A stretch of 64,000 bases of DNA from DASUCS01 sp041166745 (GCA_041166745.1 JBEEGH010000023.1:1-64000), one strand, 5' to 3'. Positions 36,000 to 44,864 are shown, counted from the stretch's first letter. Program-made: numbers and translations. The notes: generated from the sequence alone by a model not told the origin.

Positions 36000-36476
36000 T
36001 CAGTCTGAAGCGCGCTCTGCGATCGAGACGGAGCGCATCACATCGCCCTGCTGCACCTTCTGGGCGACGTCGATGCCGTCGATCACGTAGCCGAAGAGGT
36101 TGTAGGCCTTGTCGAGCTTGCGCTGGCAGTCGTCGATGCAGATGAAGAACTGCGAGCCATTGGTGTTCGGCCCCGCGTTCGCCATCGCGACGGCGCCGAC
36201 GGTGTACTCACCCTTCACCGGTTCGTCCGCCCACTTGTAGCCCGGTCCGCCGCGTCCGCTGCCCTCGGGATCGCCGCCCTGGATCACGAAATCGGGCACC
36301 ACGCGATGAAAGGTGAGCCCGTCGTAGAAGCCGTCGCGCGCCAGCGCCACGAAGTGGTTCACGGTGTTCGGTGCGAGCTTGGGATCGAGCTCCATAATGA
36401 TCGGGCCTCGATCGGTCTCGATCGTGACTTGATAGATGGTGTCTTCGTCGATCTGCATCGCGGGAGGTTGGGCCAT
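36000..36476 (-). CDS. Cyclophilin-type peptidyl-prolyl cis-trans isomerase
   Basis: 158 aa. FHRVVPDFVIQGGDP carries the catalytic Arg and the signature of bacterial cyclophilins, and NGSQFFICIDDC and NLFGYVIDGIDV complete the active-site wall. There is no signal peptide, so it is a cytoplasmic folding catalyst. The canonical Trp of cyclosporin-sensitive forms is replaced in the AYNLFGYV region, as in many bacterial members. ATG 36476 is supported by TACGCT 6 nt upstream. Confidence 0.93.
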   Translation of the reverse strand: MAQPPAMQIDEDTIYQVTIETDRGPIIMELDPKLAPNTVNHFVALARDGFYDGLTFHRVVPDFVIQGGDPEGSGRGGPGYKWADEPVKGEYTVGAVAMANAGPNTNGSQFFICIDDCQRKLDKAYNLFGYVIDGIDVAQKVQQGDVMRSVSIAERASD

Positions 36477-36482
36477 GCGGGG

Positions 36483-36488
36483 AGCGTA
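36483..36488 (-). promoter_or_regulatory. -10 element TACGCT for the cyclophilin gene
   Basis: Minus-strand TANNNT 6 nt before ATG 36476. A GACCGGTC palindrome at 36501-36508 lies just upstream. Confidence 0.5.
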
Positions 36489-36526
36489 ACCGTGCTCGCA
36501 GACCGGTCAGTCGTGCGTCCCGACAG

Positions 36527-37576
36527 CTAGGGGCTCACGCCACTGACCGACACCGCCATGAAGATGCCGCCCATCATCATTGCGCTGGCTCCGAGCACCA
36601 CCGCTCGTGCCGAGGGTCGCAGCACTGATGCCCATGCGACGAACAACGGGAACGCGGGCAGAAGGAAGCGTCCCTCCGACGTCTGGCGGGCGTTCACGAG
36701 CGGTACGAGGAGCATGGCCGCGGCATACGCGGTCCAGTGCAACGGAAGTCGCTGGCGGACGCAGAGCACCAATCCGCCGATGCCGAGGATCAGCAACGTC
36801 GGTACCCAGATCATGGCGTGGGGATTGTCGATGTCGAACCGAAGGAAGTCCCACACCGTCTGCAGGGTCGCCCACCCGCCGTCGATCTTGGAACCCCATC
36901 CCTGCTCTTCCACCCTGAAGTAGCCCATCGCGTCGCCGGTGCGATACCAGCAGTAGCCGATCCACGCGATGAATCCGACGGGAGCAAGGAGTGGTGCGAG
37001 CAGCGCCCGCCGGCTGCCGCCCCGTCGCAGCTCCTGGACTGCGAAGACGGCACACGGCACGACCAGCAGGAAGCCGTTCGAGCGGGTGAGGGAACCGGCC
37101 ATCGCGGCGAGGCCGGCCAATTCGAAGCGGCGGTCGCGCAAGAAGATGAACGTCAGAGCGACGAACAGCAGCACAGGGCCTTCGGTGTAGAACATGCCGA
37201 GCGCGAAGCCGGCGGGCGCGAAGACCAGGAGCAACATGGACCACGTCGCGGTTTCGCGACCGCGCTCGTGCTCGATGTAGCGATACAGCAGCACGATGCC
37301 GGCGGTCCCGGTGAGCGTCGTGATCGTGATGCCGACGGCGTAGAGGCCGAGTCCGGTCACCCTCGATATCAGCCCCGTGGAGATCGGCAGAATCGGCATG
37401 AACGCAAGGCGGGCGAATGGCACCCTCGGATCGAGCGCGGTGTAGCCGGTTCGAGCGATCTCGATGTTCCAGATACCGTCCCAGTTGCCGAGCACGGTTT
37501 GCACCGTCTGCGCAGGGGTGATGATGGTGACGAGCCAGGCCAGCCACAAGGTCGAGAGCCGCGATGCCACGGCCAT
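36527..37576 (-). CDS. Second PIG-V-like mannosyltransferase
   Basis: 349 aa from ATG 37576, with about nine membrane helices. The outside loop has NWDGIWNIEIARTGY and then FMPILPISTGLISR, matching the WDG...GY and FxPLxP layout of the PIG-V protein at 29376; LTRSNGFLLVVP and EGRFLLPAFPLFV also correspond. The start is uncertain: ATG 37576 leaves an unusually short N-terminus, while an in-frame ATC at 37621 follows a TAGGGT -10 (37630-37635) by 8 nt and would add the expected 15 residues (EEAAWWRGLQAPIG). It probably transfers mannose from a polyprenyl-phosphate donor. Divergent from the second DNA glycosylase. Confidence 0.78.
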   Translation of the reverse strand: MAVASRLSTLWLAWLVTIITPAQTVQTVLGNWDGIWNIEIARTGYTALDPRVPFARLAFMPILPISTGLISRVTGLGLYAVGITITTLTGTAGIVLLYRYIEHERGRETATWSMLLLVFAPAGFALGMFYTEGPVLLFVALTFIFLRDRRFELAGLAAMAGSLTRSNGFLLVVPCAVFAVQELRRGGSRRALLAPLLAPVGFIAWIGYCWYRTGDAMGYFRVEEQGWGSKIDGGWATLQTVWDFLRFDIDNPHAMIWVPTLLILGIGGLVLCVRQRLPLHWTAYAAAMLLVPLVNARQTSEGRFLLPAFPLFVAWASVLRPSARAVVLGASAMMMGGIFMAVSVSGVSP

Positions 37577-37688
37577 CCCGATCGGCGCCTGAAGACCCCG
37601 CCACCACGCAGCCTCTTCGATGGCGGGGCACCCTAGACGACCCTCCCAGGCGGACGATCTATCGCGGATGGGGCCATGACGTGACGCG

Positions 37689-37694
37689 TACGGT
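37689..37694 (+). promoter_or_regulatory. -10 element TACGGT for the DNA glycosylase gene at 37701
   Basis: TANNNT 6 nt before ATG 37701. Confidence 0.5.
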
Positions 37695-37700
37695 GACCCG

Positions 37701-38342
37701 ATGCCGGCCGAGCGCCTCACAGAGGGCGCGCGACAACTCGCAAGAAGCGATCCCGTGATGAAGCGGCTGATCGCGGAACACGGGCTGCCAGACCTCGGCG
37801 GGCGTCGCGTGGGCCGTACTCGGTTCGAGCAGCTCGCGGAGGCGATCTGCTACCAGCAACTCGCCGGCAAGGCGGCCGAAGCCATCTGGCTGCGGGTGCG
37901 CACACTCGTCGAGGGTTCGTTCACGCCAGAAGCGGTGCTCGCGGTCGGCTACGACTCGCTGCGCGGCGCGGGTTTCTCCAATGCCAAGGCGCTGTCGCTG
38001 CTCGACCTGGCCACCAAGGTCGCCGCGGGGGAGGTGCGGCTCGACCGCATCGGTCGCCTGTCCGACGAAGCGGTCGTCGCCGAGCTCACACCGGTGCGCG
38101 GCATCGGGCCGTGGACCGCGGAGATGTTCCTGATGTTCACGTTGAAGCGGCTCGACGTATGGCCGGTGGGCGACTACGGCGTCCGCGCCGGCTATGCGGT
38201 CGCGTACGACTTGGCGGCGATGCCCTCGTCACAGGAGCTCGTCCCGCTCGGCGATCGCTTCCGCCCCTACCGCACGATGGTCGCCTGGTACTGCTGGCAA
38301 GCCCTCATCGCCAGCCGGCAACCCCCTCCGATGGCTCGCTAG
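37701..38342 (+). CDS. DNA-3-methyladenine glycosylase (AlkA-like HhH-GPD)
   Basis: 213 aa, a compact form with only the helical core. QLAEAICYQQLAGKAAEAIW is the first conserved helix pair, the helix-hairpin-helix is TPVRGIGPWTAEMF and the catalytic Asp is in PVGDYGVRAGYA. It excises 3-methyladenine and related alkylated bases. It is a different subfamily from the 285-aa glycosylase at 30762, so the genome has at least two alkylation-repair glycosylases within 8 kb. The stop forms a palindromic CTAG shared with the stop of the convergent ABC ATPase. Confidence 0.9.
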   Translation: MPAERLTEGARQLARSDPVMKRLIAEHGLPDLGGRRVGRTRFEQLAEAICYQQLAGKAAEAIWLRVRTLVEGSFTPEAVLAVGYDSLRGAGFSNAKALSLLDLATKVAAGEVRLDRIGRLSDEAVVAELTPVRGIGPWTAEMFLMFTLKRLDVWPVGDYGVRAGYAVAYDLAAMPSSQELVPLGDRFRPYRTMVAWYCWQALIASRQPPPMAR

Positions 38343-39388
38343 GAGCCGTTGATGCTGACCGGGGTGGTCGAGGTGGGGACTTCGGCGGCCTCGATCAACG
38401 GGAAGTGGCACGCCACGTAGTGCTCGGATCCGGCGAGCACCGGACGCAGCTGCGGCTCCTCGCGCGCACAGCGATCCTCTGCACGGGGGCACCGAGTGCG
38501 GAACCGGCAGCCTGACGGCGGCGCCAACGGCGACGGCAACTCACCTTGCAACGACGCCGGCGTGCGCATCGTGGCCGACGGGTCTGGCACGGGAATGGCC
38601 GACAACAGCGCCGCCGTGTACGGGTGGGCGGGCCGGGTGAAGAGCGCGTCGGGCGACGCGACCTCGCACAGCTTGCCGAGGTACATCACCGCAACTCGAT
38701 CGCTCACGTTCTTCACCACCGCGAGGTCGTGTGCGATGAAAACGAGCGTGAGGCCGTAGCGCTGCTTCATGTCCTCGAGCAGGTTCAGGATCTGCGCCTG
38801 CACGGAAACGTCGAGGGCGCTCACCGGCTCGTCGCAGATGATGACCTTGGGCTCGAGCACCAACGCGCGGGCGATGCAGATGCGCTGGCACTGGCCGCCG
38901 GAGAACTGATGCGGCCGCTTGTTCCGTGATGCCTCGTTGTCGAGACCAACTGCTTCGAGCACCTCGTTCACGGTCTTCTCGCGTGACTCGTCGGTGCCCC
39001 GTTTCCACACTTCGAGGGGCTCGCGCACGATGTCGCCGACCCGCCGGCGGGGGTTCAACGACGAGATCGGGTCCTGGAAGATCAACTGCATCTGCGGTCG
39101 CATCTTGCGCAACGCTTCACCGGACAACTTCGTTAGGTCTTGGCCTTCGAAGAGGACACTCCCTGAGGTCGGCCTCGGCAGCTGCATGATCGCTCGCCCC
39201 GTGGTCGACTTGCCGCAACCGGACTCGCCGACGATGCCGAGCGTCTCACCTTCACGCACGTCGAGACTGATGCCCGATACGGCATGCACCTTCATCCGGC
39301 GACCCGCAGGAAACTCGACGACGAGGTTTTCCACACGCAGCAGCACGTCGTCGGTCGAACGCAGATGCGCAGTCCCGGTGCCGGCCAT
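38339..39388 (-). CDS. Oligopeptide/dipeptide ABC transporter ATP-binding protein (OppF/DppF-like)
   Basis: 349 aa. Walker A GESGCGKST, Q-loop FQDPISSLNP, Walker B VIICDEPVSALD and switch His in FIAHDLAVV; the C-terminal oligopeptide-binding extension has the Cys cluster CRFRTRCPRAEDRC, which in this family can hold an iron-sulfur cluster. The ABC signature reads FSGGQCQR, with Cys where Gln/Leu is usual two residues later. It pairs with the ATPase encoded 3 bp upstream to power peptide uptake. Last gene of the five-gene importer operon. Confidence 0.93.
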   Translation of the reverse strand: MAGTGTAHLRSTDDVLLRVENLVVEFPAGRRMKVHAVSGISLDVREGETLGIVGESGCGKSTTGRAIMQLPRPTSGSVLFEGQDLTKLSGEALRKMRPQMQLIFQDPISSLNPRRRVGDIVREPLEVWKRGTDESREKTVNEVLEAVGLDNEASRNKRPHQFSGGQCQRICIARALVLEPKVIICDEPVSALDVSVQAQILNLLEDMKQRYGLTLVFIAHDLAVVKNVSDRVAVMYLGKLCEVASPDALFTRPAHPYTAALLSAIPVPDPSATMRTPASLQGELPSPLAPPSGCRFRTRCPRAEDRCAREEPQLRPVLAGSEHYVACHFPLIEAAEVPTSTTPVSINGS

Positions 39389-39391
39389 GTC

Positions 39392-40531
39392 CTAGACCGC
39401 TAACTCGACTTTGGCCGCCGCGATCGCGTCGCCGGCCACCGCCGCGATTGCCTGGGGAAGACCGGCCGCAAGGTTGCGCTCCAGCGCCTCTTTGCCCGCG
39501 TCGGTTCCGACCGGGTACCAGCACTTGAAGTAGTGCCCCGGTGTTTCGGCCTCCACCAGCGGCGGCTCCTCGGAGTGGCACTTCTCCTGGGCATAGGGAC
39601 AACGAGGTGCGAACTTGCAGCCGGGCGGCGGGGCGACGAGATCTGGTGGTCGACCCCCGATGATCTGCAGTCGGCTGTGGCTCGGTTGCTCGAGCTTCGG
39701 GATCGACTTGAGCAAGCCCTCGGTGTACGGCATCCGCATCTGCGCGAACAGCGTGCGCGTCGGCGCCCGCTCGACGATCTGCCCTGAGTACATCACCGCG
39801 ATCTCGTCCGCTCGCCCGGCGACGACGCCGAGATCGTGAGTCACGAGGATCATGGCCATGTCGCGCTCGCGTTGCTGCTGCTGGAGCAGGTTCAAGATCT
39901 GCGCCTGCACTGTGACGTCGAGGGCGGTCGTGGGCTCGTCGGCGAACAGCACCTTCGGACCGCAGGCGAGCGCGATGGCGATCACGACGCGCTGGCGCAT
40001 ACCGCCGGACAGCTGATGTGGATATTCCGAGAGGCGGCGCTCGGCCTCGGGGATGCCGACGGACTTCAGGAGCGCCAGAGCGGTGTCGTGCGCCTGTTGC
40101 TTGTCCATGTCGAGGTGGTAGTGCAGCGACTCGGTGATCTGACGTCCTACTTTGAGCACCGGATTGAGCGACGTCATCGGGTCTTGGAAGACCATCGCCA
40201 TCTCGGTGCCCCAGTACTGGCGCATCGCGCTGTTGGACAGCGAGCTGATCTCCGTGCCCTCGAAGCGCACACTTCCGTCACGCACGACGTTCTGCTTCGG
40301 CAGCAGGCCCATGATCGACCGTGACAGCACCGACTTGCCCGAGCCCGACTCGCCGACGATGCCGAGCGTCTTGCCACGGTCGAGCACGAACGACACGTTG
40401 TTGACCGCGGTCGCGAGGCCGCGCGGCGTCTTGAACGATGTGGAGAGGTCGGTGATCTCGAGTAGGTGTCCGGCTTCGGGCCGCGCCGAGATCGTGCGCG
40501 TGACCTCCTTCCGGCGTCGGAGCGGAGACAT
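39392..40531 (-). CDS. Oligopeptide/dipeptide ABC transporter ATP-binding protein (OppD/DppD-like)
   Basis: 379 aa. Walker A GESGSGKSV, Q-loop FQDPMTSLNP, signature LSGGMRQR, Walker B VLFADEPTTALD, switch His in LVTHDLGVV, and the C-terminal Cys-rich segment CKFAPRCPYAQEKC. An Ala-rich tail of about 40 residues follows. It is the first of the two ATPase subunits. Its ATG directly follows the TAG of the upstream permease gene with no bases between. Confidence 0.93.
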   Translation of the reverse strand: MSPLRRRKEVTRTISARPEAGHLLEITDLSTSFKTPRGLATAVNNVSFVLDRGKTLGIVGESGSGKSVLSRSIMGLLPKQNVVRDGSVRFEGTEISSLSNSAMRQYWGTEMAMVFQDPMTSLNPVLKVGRQITESLHYHLDMDKQQAHDTALALLKSVGIPEAERRLSEYPHQLSGGMRQRVVIAIALACGPKVLFADEPTTALDVTVQAQILNLLQQQQRERDMAMILVTHDLGVVAGRADEIAVMYSGQIVERAPTRTLFAQMRMPYTEGLLKSIPKLEQPSHSRLQIIGGRPPDLVAPPPGCKFAPRCPYAQEKCHSEEPPLVEAETPGHYFKCWYPVGTDAGKEALERNLAAGLPQAIAAVAGDAIAAAKVELAV

Positions 40532-41506
40532 CTAGAGCGCGCTCTCGCGCACGTCGAATCGCGCCCGAACCACATCACCCAGATAGTTGAGCGACAGAAC
40601 GGTCGAGAAGATGGCGATCGACGGGGCAAAGATGACCTGCGGCGCGGCGCCGACGATCTTCGTGAGCTCGTTGCGGCCGGTCGCGATGAGGTTGCCCCAT
40701 GAGGGAGTCGATGAGGGAACGCCCACACCGAGGATGCTGAGGCCGCCCTCGAGCACGATTACGACCGCGATTCCCAACAGGGCGATCGAGAACATGGCCG
40801 GCATCACGTTCGGCAAGACGTCGCGGACGATGATGCGACGGTTCTTGGCGCCCATGCTTCGCGCCGCCAGCACGAACTCGCGCTGCGACCACGCCAACGT
40901 GCTCGCGCGGGTGATTCGCCCGATGATCGGGATGGAGACGAGGCCGATCGAAACCACCAACCAGAACTCGCGCTTCTCCACGCTGACGGTCGGCTCACTG
41001 GCGAACACCGCGATGATCGCCAGCGCCAGCACCAGCTGCGGGATCGCCAGGAACGTGTTGAAGACGTAGCTCAACAGCGTGTCGAGCTTGCCCCGGTAGT
41101 AGCCGGCGATCAGTCCGAGCACGCCGCCACCGACGAGCCCGAACAACACCGATGCGACCGACACGAGCAGTGATGCCCGCGCCCCCCAGATGACTCGGGA
41201 GAACATGTCCTGCCCGGTGCCATCGAGACCGAGCGGATGAGCGAGTTGCGGTCCTTCGCCCGCGTGCAGGAGGAAGGTCTTCGTCGGCTTGGGGATCGGG
41301 AGCAGGGGCGCGAAGATCGCCGCACCGAAGATGGCGATGATCCAGATCAACGCGATCCACCCGACGATCCCCATCTTCTTCGTTGCGGCCTTCTCGACCG
41401 TGGGTTTGACCGCGGGAGCGGGGTCGAGCACGAGGGGTTGGACGCCCGCTTCGACGGGTGTGGCCGGCTCGGCGGCCTTCGCTGATTCAGCCAGCGGCTC
41501 GGGCAT
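40532..41506 (-). CDS. ABC transporter permease (OppC/DppC-like)
   Basis: 324 aa. A cytosolic Pro/Ala-rich N-terminal arm of about 50 residues precedes helix 1; six helices are visible, with the EAA loop that contacts the ATPase in REFVLAARSMGAKNRRI and a typical LGLDGTGQDMFSRVIWGARASL segment. Start ATG 41506 (MPEPLAESAK) overlaps the upstream permease gene by 20 bp. Together with the 325-aa permease it forms the membrane channel of the importer. Confidence 0.92.
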   Translation of the reverse strand: MPEPLAESAKAAEPATPVEAGVQPLVLDPAPAVKPTVEKAATKKMGIVGWIALIWIIAIFGAAIFAPLLPIPKPTKTFLLHAGEGPQLAHPLGLDGTGQDMFSRVIWGARASLLVSVASVLFGLVGGGVLGLIAGYYRGKLDTLLSYVFNTFLAIPQLVLALAIIAVFASEPTVSVEKREFWLVVSIGLVSIPIIGRITRASTLAWSQREFVLAARSMGAKNRRIIVRDVLPNVMPAMFSIALLGIAVVIVLEGGLSILGVGVPSSTPSWGNLIATGRNELTKIVGAAPQVIFAPSIAIFSTVLSLNYLGDVVRARFDVRESAL

Positions 41507-42464
41507 GACGGATCCGTGGGTCGAGGACGGTGTAGAGCACGTCGACAAGGAAGTTCACGGCGACGTAGCCGAGCGCGATGATCGCCACGTAGCTCTGGAG
41601 GGCGACGTACTGACGGCGGAAGATGGCGTCAGCGATGAGGAAACCCATTCCGTGGATCGCGAAGATGTTCTCGATCACGACAGCGCCACCGATCAGCGTG
41701 CCGACGTTGAGGCCGGCCACGGTGAGCAACGTGAGGCTCGACGGTCGCAGCGCGTGGCGCCACAGGATGCGGGCCGAACTCAGTCCCTTGGCGCGCGCCA
41801 TGGTCACGAAGTCTTCCTGCAGCGTGGCGATCATGTCGCTGCGCAACAGTCGCATGTACACGGCGACCTGGCCGACGGCCAGGCTGATGGTGGGGAGTGC
41901 CAGCTGTTGGAAGTGCTCTACCGGACTCTGACCGAAATCGACATAGCCCGTGGGGCTCACCCATCCCGCCTTGGTGCCCACGTAGTACGCGAGCACGAGC
42001 GCGAGGACGAAGTTCGGTATCGCCAGAAGGGCGAACGCGGCCGTGTTGATGCCTTTGTCCAGAAGACTGCCCGCCCGATAGGCGGTCAGCACCCCTAGGG
42101 GGATGGCGATGATCAGCGCCAGAAGTTGCGCGTAGAACATCAGCAGCAGCGAGATCGGCAACGCGTCCTTCGCTCGGTCGGCCACGCTGTCCGGGCAACT
42201 CTTTGCCGCGGTGTAGCCGGACGTGCCGTAGTAGCACCCGAAGTTGCCGTGAACGACACCGTTCACCCACTCCGCATAACGCTCGGGAAATGGCCGATCG
42301 AGATGCAGCTCGTGCTTCATCTGCGCCCGCTGGTCGGTCGTCGCGAACGGTGCCAGGGGGATCGTGGGATCCCCTGGCACCAGATCGATGAGGAACGCGG
42401 TGAAGAGGGTGACGAGCACCAACACCACGCCGAGCTGTCCGATTCGCTGGAGCACCGCACGCAC
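41487..42464 (-). CDS. ABC transporter permease (OppB/DppB-like)
   Basis: 325 aa, six helices. N-terminal DLVPGDPTIPL and the EAA loop QEDFVTMARAKGLSSARILWRHALRPS are diagnostic. An extra outside loop with two Cys (NFGCYYGTSGYTAAKSCPDS) between helices 1 and 2 may form a disulfide. Start GTG 42464 lies inside the 3' arm of a perfect 12-bp hairpin (42457-42490) that separates it from the binding-protein gene, and no Shine-Dalgarno is seen outside the structure. In-frame CTG 42473 or GTG 42455 are weaker alternatives. Confidence 0.92.
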   Translation of the reverse strand: MRAVLQRIGQLGVVLVLVTLFTAFLIDLVPGDPTIPLAPFATTDQRAQMKHELHLDRPFPERYAEWVNGVVHGNFGCYYGTSGYTAAKSCPDSVADRAKDALPISLLLMFYAQLLALIIAIPLGVLTAYRAGSLLDKGINTAAFALLAIPNFVLALVLAYYVGTKAGWVSPTGYVDFGQSPVEHFQQLALPTISLAVGQVAVYMRLLRSDMIATLQEDFVTMARAKGLSSARILWRHALRPSSLTLLTVAGLNVGTLIGGAVVIENIFAIHGMGFLIADAIFRRQYVALQSYVAIIALGYVAVNFLVDVLYTVLDPRIRHARAAG

Positions 42465-42490
42465 AGGTGTCAGCGCCTACCTGTGCGTGC
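42457..42490 (-). promoter_or_regulatory. Intergenic hairpin covering the permease start codon
   Basis: GCACGCACAGGT (42457-42468) and ACCTGTGCGTGC (42479-42490) are perfect 12-bp inverted repeats around a 10-nt loop. In the operon mRNA this stem lies 19 nt after the binding-protein stop and its 3' arm contains the GUG start of the OppB-like permease. No U-run follows. It probably stabilises the upstream message and limits permease translation. Confidence 0.65.
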
Positions 42491-42508
42491 CTCGGCCCGA
42501 GCGGTTCG

Positions 42509-44230
42509 TCACGGCGTGACGTAGATTCCGCTCACCGGAAGGCCGGCTGCGAAGCCCGGGAAGGGCTTGCCGCCGTCTGGCAGATCCGGACCCACGATGC
42601 CGTGGACCTTGGGAGATGTGGGCACGGCCCACACCGTCCAGTTGCGCCACACGTTGTAGAGCTGTTTCGAGAACTGCCTGTTGAGGTCCTCGTAGTAGCC
42701 GGCGCGCGTGGCGGCGTTGGTCTCGGCGCGGCCCTTCTCCTGATCCGTGCTGATCGTGGGATCGTTGAAGGCACCGAAGTTGACGGGGTTGTCACACGGC
42801 GCAGGCGTTGCCGCACTGTTGCTGCAGTGCCACCACACGAACAGGGAGTCGGGGTCACTACCCGGGTAGTTGCGCCAATCGTACATCTGGTAGTTCCGAG
42901 CGATGGCGACGCTGATGTACTGCGTCTGCTCGACCGTGTAGGTCGACACCTTCATGCCGGCGGCCTCGAGCATGCCCTTGGTGAAGTTCTGCGACTCGAT
43001 GCTTTCGGGATCGGTGGTGCCGCCATACGTGAATTCGAGCGGCTTGCCGGTCTCGGCGGTGTAGGCCGCCACTTCCTTCTTGGCTTCATCGAGGTTGAAC
43101 TTCGGGAATCCGGCGTCTTCGAGGAAGCCGATGGCGCCAGGGGCGAACGGGCCGCTGGCGACCTTCGGGATGTCCTTGGCTCGCACGTGGTTATACGTCT
43201 CGCGGTCGAACGCGAGCGCAACGGCCTTGCGAGCGTGAATGTTGTTGAAGGGCGAACCGGGGCAGACCTTCGGGTCGTTGGGGTCGACGGCCGAGCACAG
43301 CATCAGGTGGCTGACTTCGGCGAACTTGTCGGACTCGTTCTCGGTGATGGTGCCTTGCTTGGCCAACGCCCGGAGCTGCTCTTGGTCGATGCTGCTCGAG
43401 GTGTGGATCATCTGGAACTGGCCGCTCTGCAGACCGTTCAAGCGTTGCTGCCCATCGGGGATCGGCTTGAAGGTGATCGAGTCGAGGTAGGGCAGCTGCA
43501 CGCCGTCCTTGTCCTTCTGCCAGTAGTTCGGGTTCTTCACGGCCGTGAAGTGATCGTTGATCACCCAGTCCTGGAGCTTGAACGGACCGGTACCGATCAG
43601 GTCCTTGGCGCACTCGGCGCCTTCGTCGAGCTGCTTCTGCGCCATGATCCCGAGCCGAGCCGTGGACCACAGGAAGGAATCGAATGCGGGCCACGTTGCG
43701 CTCATGGTCACCTTCACCGTCATCGCATCGACGACGTCGACCGCGGTGATGAGCCTGAAGACGATGGCGAAGAGCAACGGGCTCCGACCGGGGTACTTGC
43801 CTCGATAGGCGTCGAGGTTGTTCTTGACGACGGTCGCATCGAGCGCGGAGCCGTCGTGGAACGTGATGCCGTCACGCAGGACGATCGTCCAGACCGTGAA
43901 ATCGGTGTTCGGGGTGACCGTTTTGGCGAGGAACGGAACGAACTTGCCGTTCTCGTTGGGCGCGGTGAGCGTGTCGTAGATCGTCCGGGCGTAGTTGATG
44001 CCGGAGATGTCGAGCTCGGCTTCGGGCAAGCACAGACCGTTGGCCTTCTCCGCCTCCTGCGCGTACACCACACTGCCGCCGACAACGGGCTTCGAGTTGT
44101 CGGTGGTCGGTGTCGCGCTCGCTGCACCGCCGCTGTTCTTGCTGCTACCGCCGCACGCGGCGGCAATCAGCACTAGAGCAAGCAGTAGTGCGGTGAACCG
44201 CGGTTTGCGCGGCATGGAAGGCTTCAACAC
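42509..44230 (-). CDS. ABC transporter substrate-binding lipoprotein (SBP family 5)
   Basis: 573 aa. Signal peptide with lipobox LIAAACGG (lipidated Cys), then a Ser/Thr-rich linker and a family 5 peptide-binding fold with VWTIVLRDGITFHDGSALDA and GTGPFKLQDW. It captures peptides, or another ligand of this family such as a glycoside or opine, outside the membrane and passes them to the permeases. GTG 44230 is chosen for the GGGGGG Shine-Dalgarno just upstream; TTG 44227 and ATG 44215 are alternatives that keep the signal peptide. First gene of the importer operon. Confidence 0.93.
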   Translation of the reverse strand: MLKPSMPRKPRFTALLLALVLIAAACGGSSKNSGGAASATPTTDNSKPVVGGSVVYAQEAEKANGLCLPEAELDISGINYARTIYDTLTAPNENGKFVPFLAKTVTPNTDFTVWTIVLRDGITFHDGSALDATVVKNNLDAYRGKYPGRSPLLFAIVFRLITAVDVVDAMTVKVTMSATWPAFDSFLWSTARLGIMAQKQLDEGAECAKDLIGTGPFKLQDWVINDHFTAVKNPNYWQKDKDGVQLPYLDSITFKPIPDGQQRLNGLQSGQFQMIHTSSSIDQEQLRALAKQGTITENESDKFAEVSHLMLCSAVDPNDPKVCPGSPFNNIHARKAVALAFDRETYNHVRAKDIPKVASGPFAPGAIGFLEDAGFPKFNLDEAKKEVAAYTAETGKPLEFTYGGTTDPESIESQNFTKGMLEAAGMKVSTYTVEQTQYISVAIARNYQMYDWRNYPGSDPDSLFVWWHCSNSAATPAPCDNPVNFGAFNDPTISTDQEKGRAETNAATRAGYYEDLNRQFSKQLYNVWRNWTVWAVPTSPKVHGIVGPDLPDGGKPFPGFAAGLPVSGIYVTP

Positions 44231-44293
44231 ATTTCCCCCCGGAGAGTGGTTAGCGAAGCGTGTGACGAGCGGCACAAGTCGTACCGCAGCGGC

Positions 44294-44299
44294 AATGTA
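44294..44299 (-). promoter_or_regulatory. Candidate -10 TACATT for the peptide importer operon
   Basis: Minus-strand TANNNT in the 134-bp gap upstream of the binding protein. It implies a leader of roughly 60 nt that carries the Shine-Dalgarno, unlike the leaderless genes. Confidence 0.35.
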
Positions 44300-44364
44300 G
44301 TCCGGACCTTCGCGCCGTGTATGACAACTGCGCGCCAACCGCGCGAGAAGGGGTGCGAAACGGA

Positions 44365-44748
44365 CTATGCAGCGACGGGTACGAGGGGACGCCACGGGGC
44401 GAGAAGCACCGCGGCCGTCGTCTCCGGCACGTCGTGGTCGTGTTCCGCGACGAGCACCCGTGCGACTTCCGATGCGGCCCGTGCGACGACCGTGACATCG
44501 TCTTTGCTGACGGCCACGTCAGCTTTCGCGGCCGCGCTCAAGACCGCAGAAGACGCCCGATGCGCCGCGAGGCCGGCTTCTCGCGAGCGGTGATGACGCT
44601 TGAGGTTTGCACCGATCGTGATGGTCGCTCGCCACCACGACACTTCGCCGTCCGCGGTGTCGAGTTCGTGGCGCAGGGTGGCGGCGAGAGCGGCGATGTC
44701 GGAACCCGTCAGCTCGCACAATCGCTCGGCGAACTCCGCAGGTTCCAT
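44365..44748 (-). CDS. 127-aa soluble protein of unknown function
   Basis: Starts at ATG 44748 with GGAAGAGG upstream as Shine-Dalgarno. An acidic helix (MEPAEFAERLCELTGSDIAALAATLRHELD) is followed by WWRATITIGANLKRHHRSREAGLAAHRASSAV and an Ala/Val-rich helix, ending LAPWRPLVPVAA. It is mostly helical, with no signal peptide or metal site. It sits upstream of the peptide importer on the same strand, but a 134-bp gap with its own promoter candidate separates them. No family is recognised. Confidence 0.6.
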   Translation of the reverse strand: MEPAEFAERLCELTGSDIAALAATLRHELDTADGEVSWWRATITIGANLKRHHRSREAGLAAHRASSAVLSAAAKADVAVSKDDVTVVARAASEVARVLVAEHDHDVPETTAAVLLAPWRPLVPVAA

Positions 44749-44864
44749 CTGATCGCCTCTTCCCGTTTGACCTGCTTAGGTGATCGGCCGCTTCATGCCG
44801 TCGTTGAGCCCAACGGTCCATATGACCTAGTGGTTCCACCCGCCGAGCGAATGGGATTTGTGGA

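Noticed and set aside
36501..36508. GACCGGTC palindrome near the cyclophilin promoter as a second TetR operator
   Set aside because: Only 8 bp are symmetric and the flanks do not extend the palindrome, unlike the 18-bp site at 62053; too short to call.
42467..44176. 569-aa rightward open frame opposite the binding-protein gene
   Set aside because: The minus strand has a lipoprotein signal and a family 5 fold; the + strand frame is Val/Gly/Arg-biased and unmatched.
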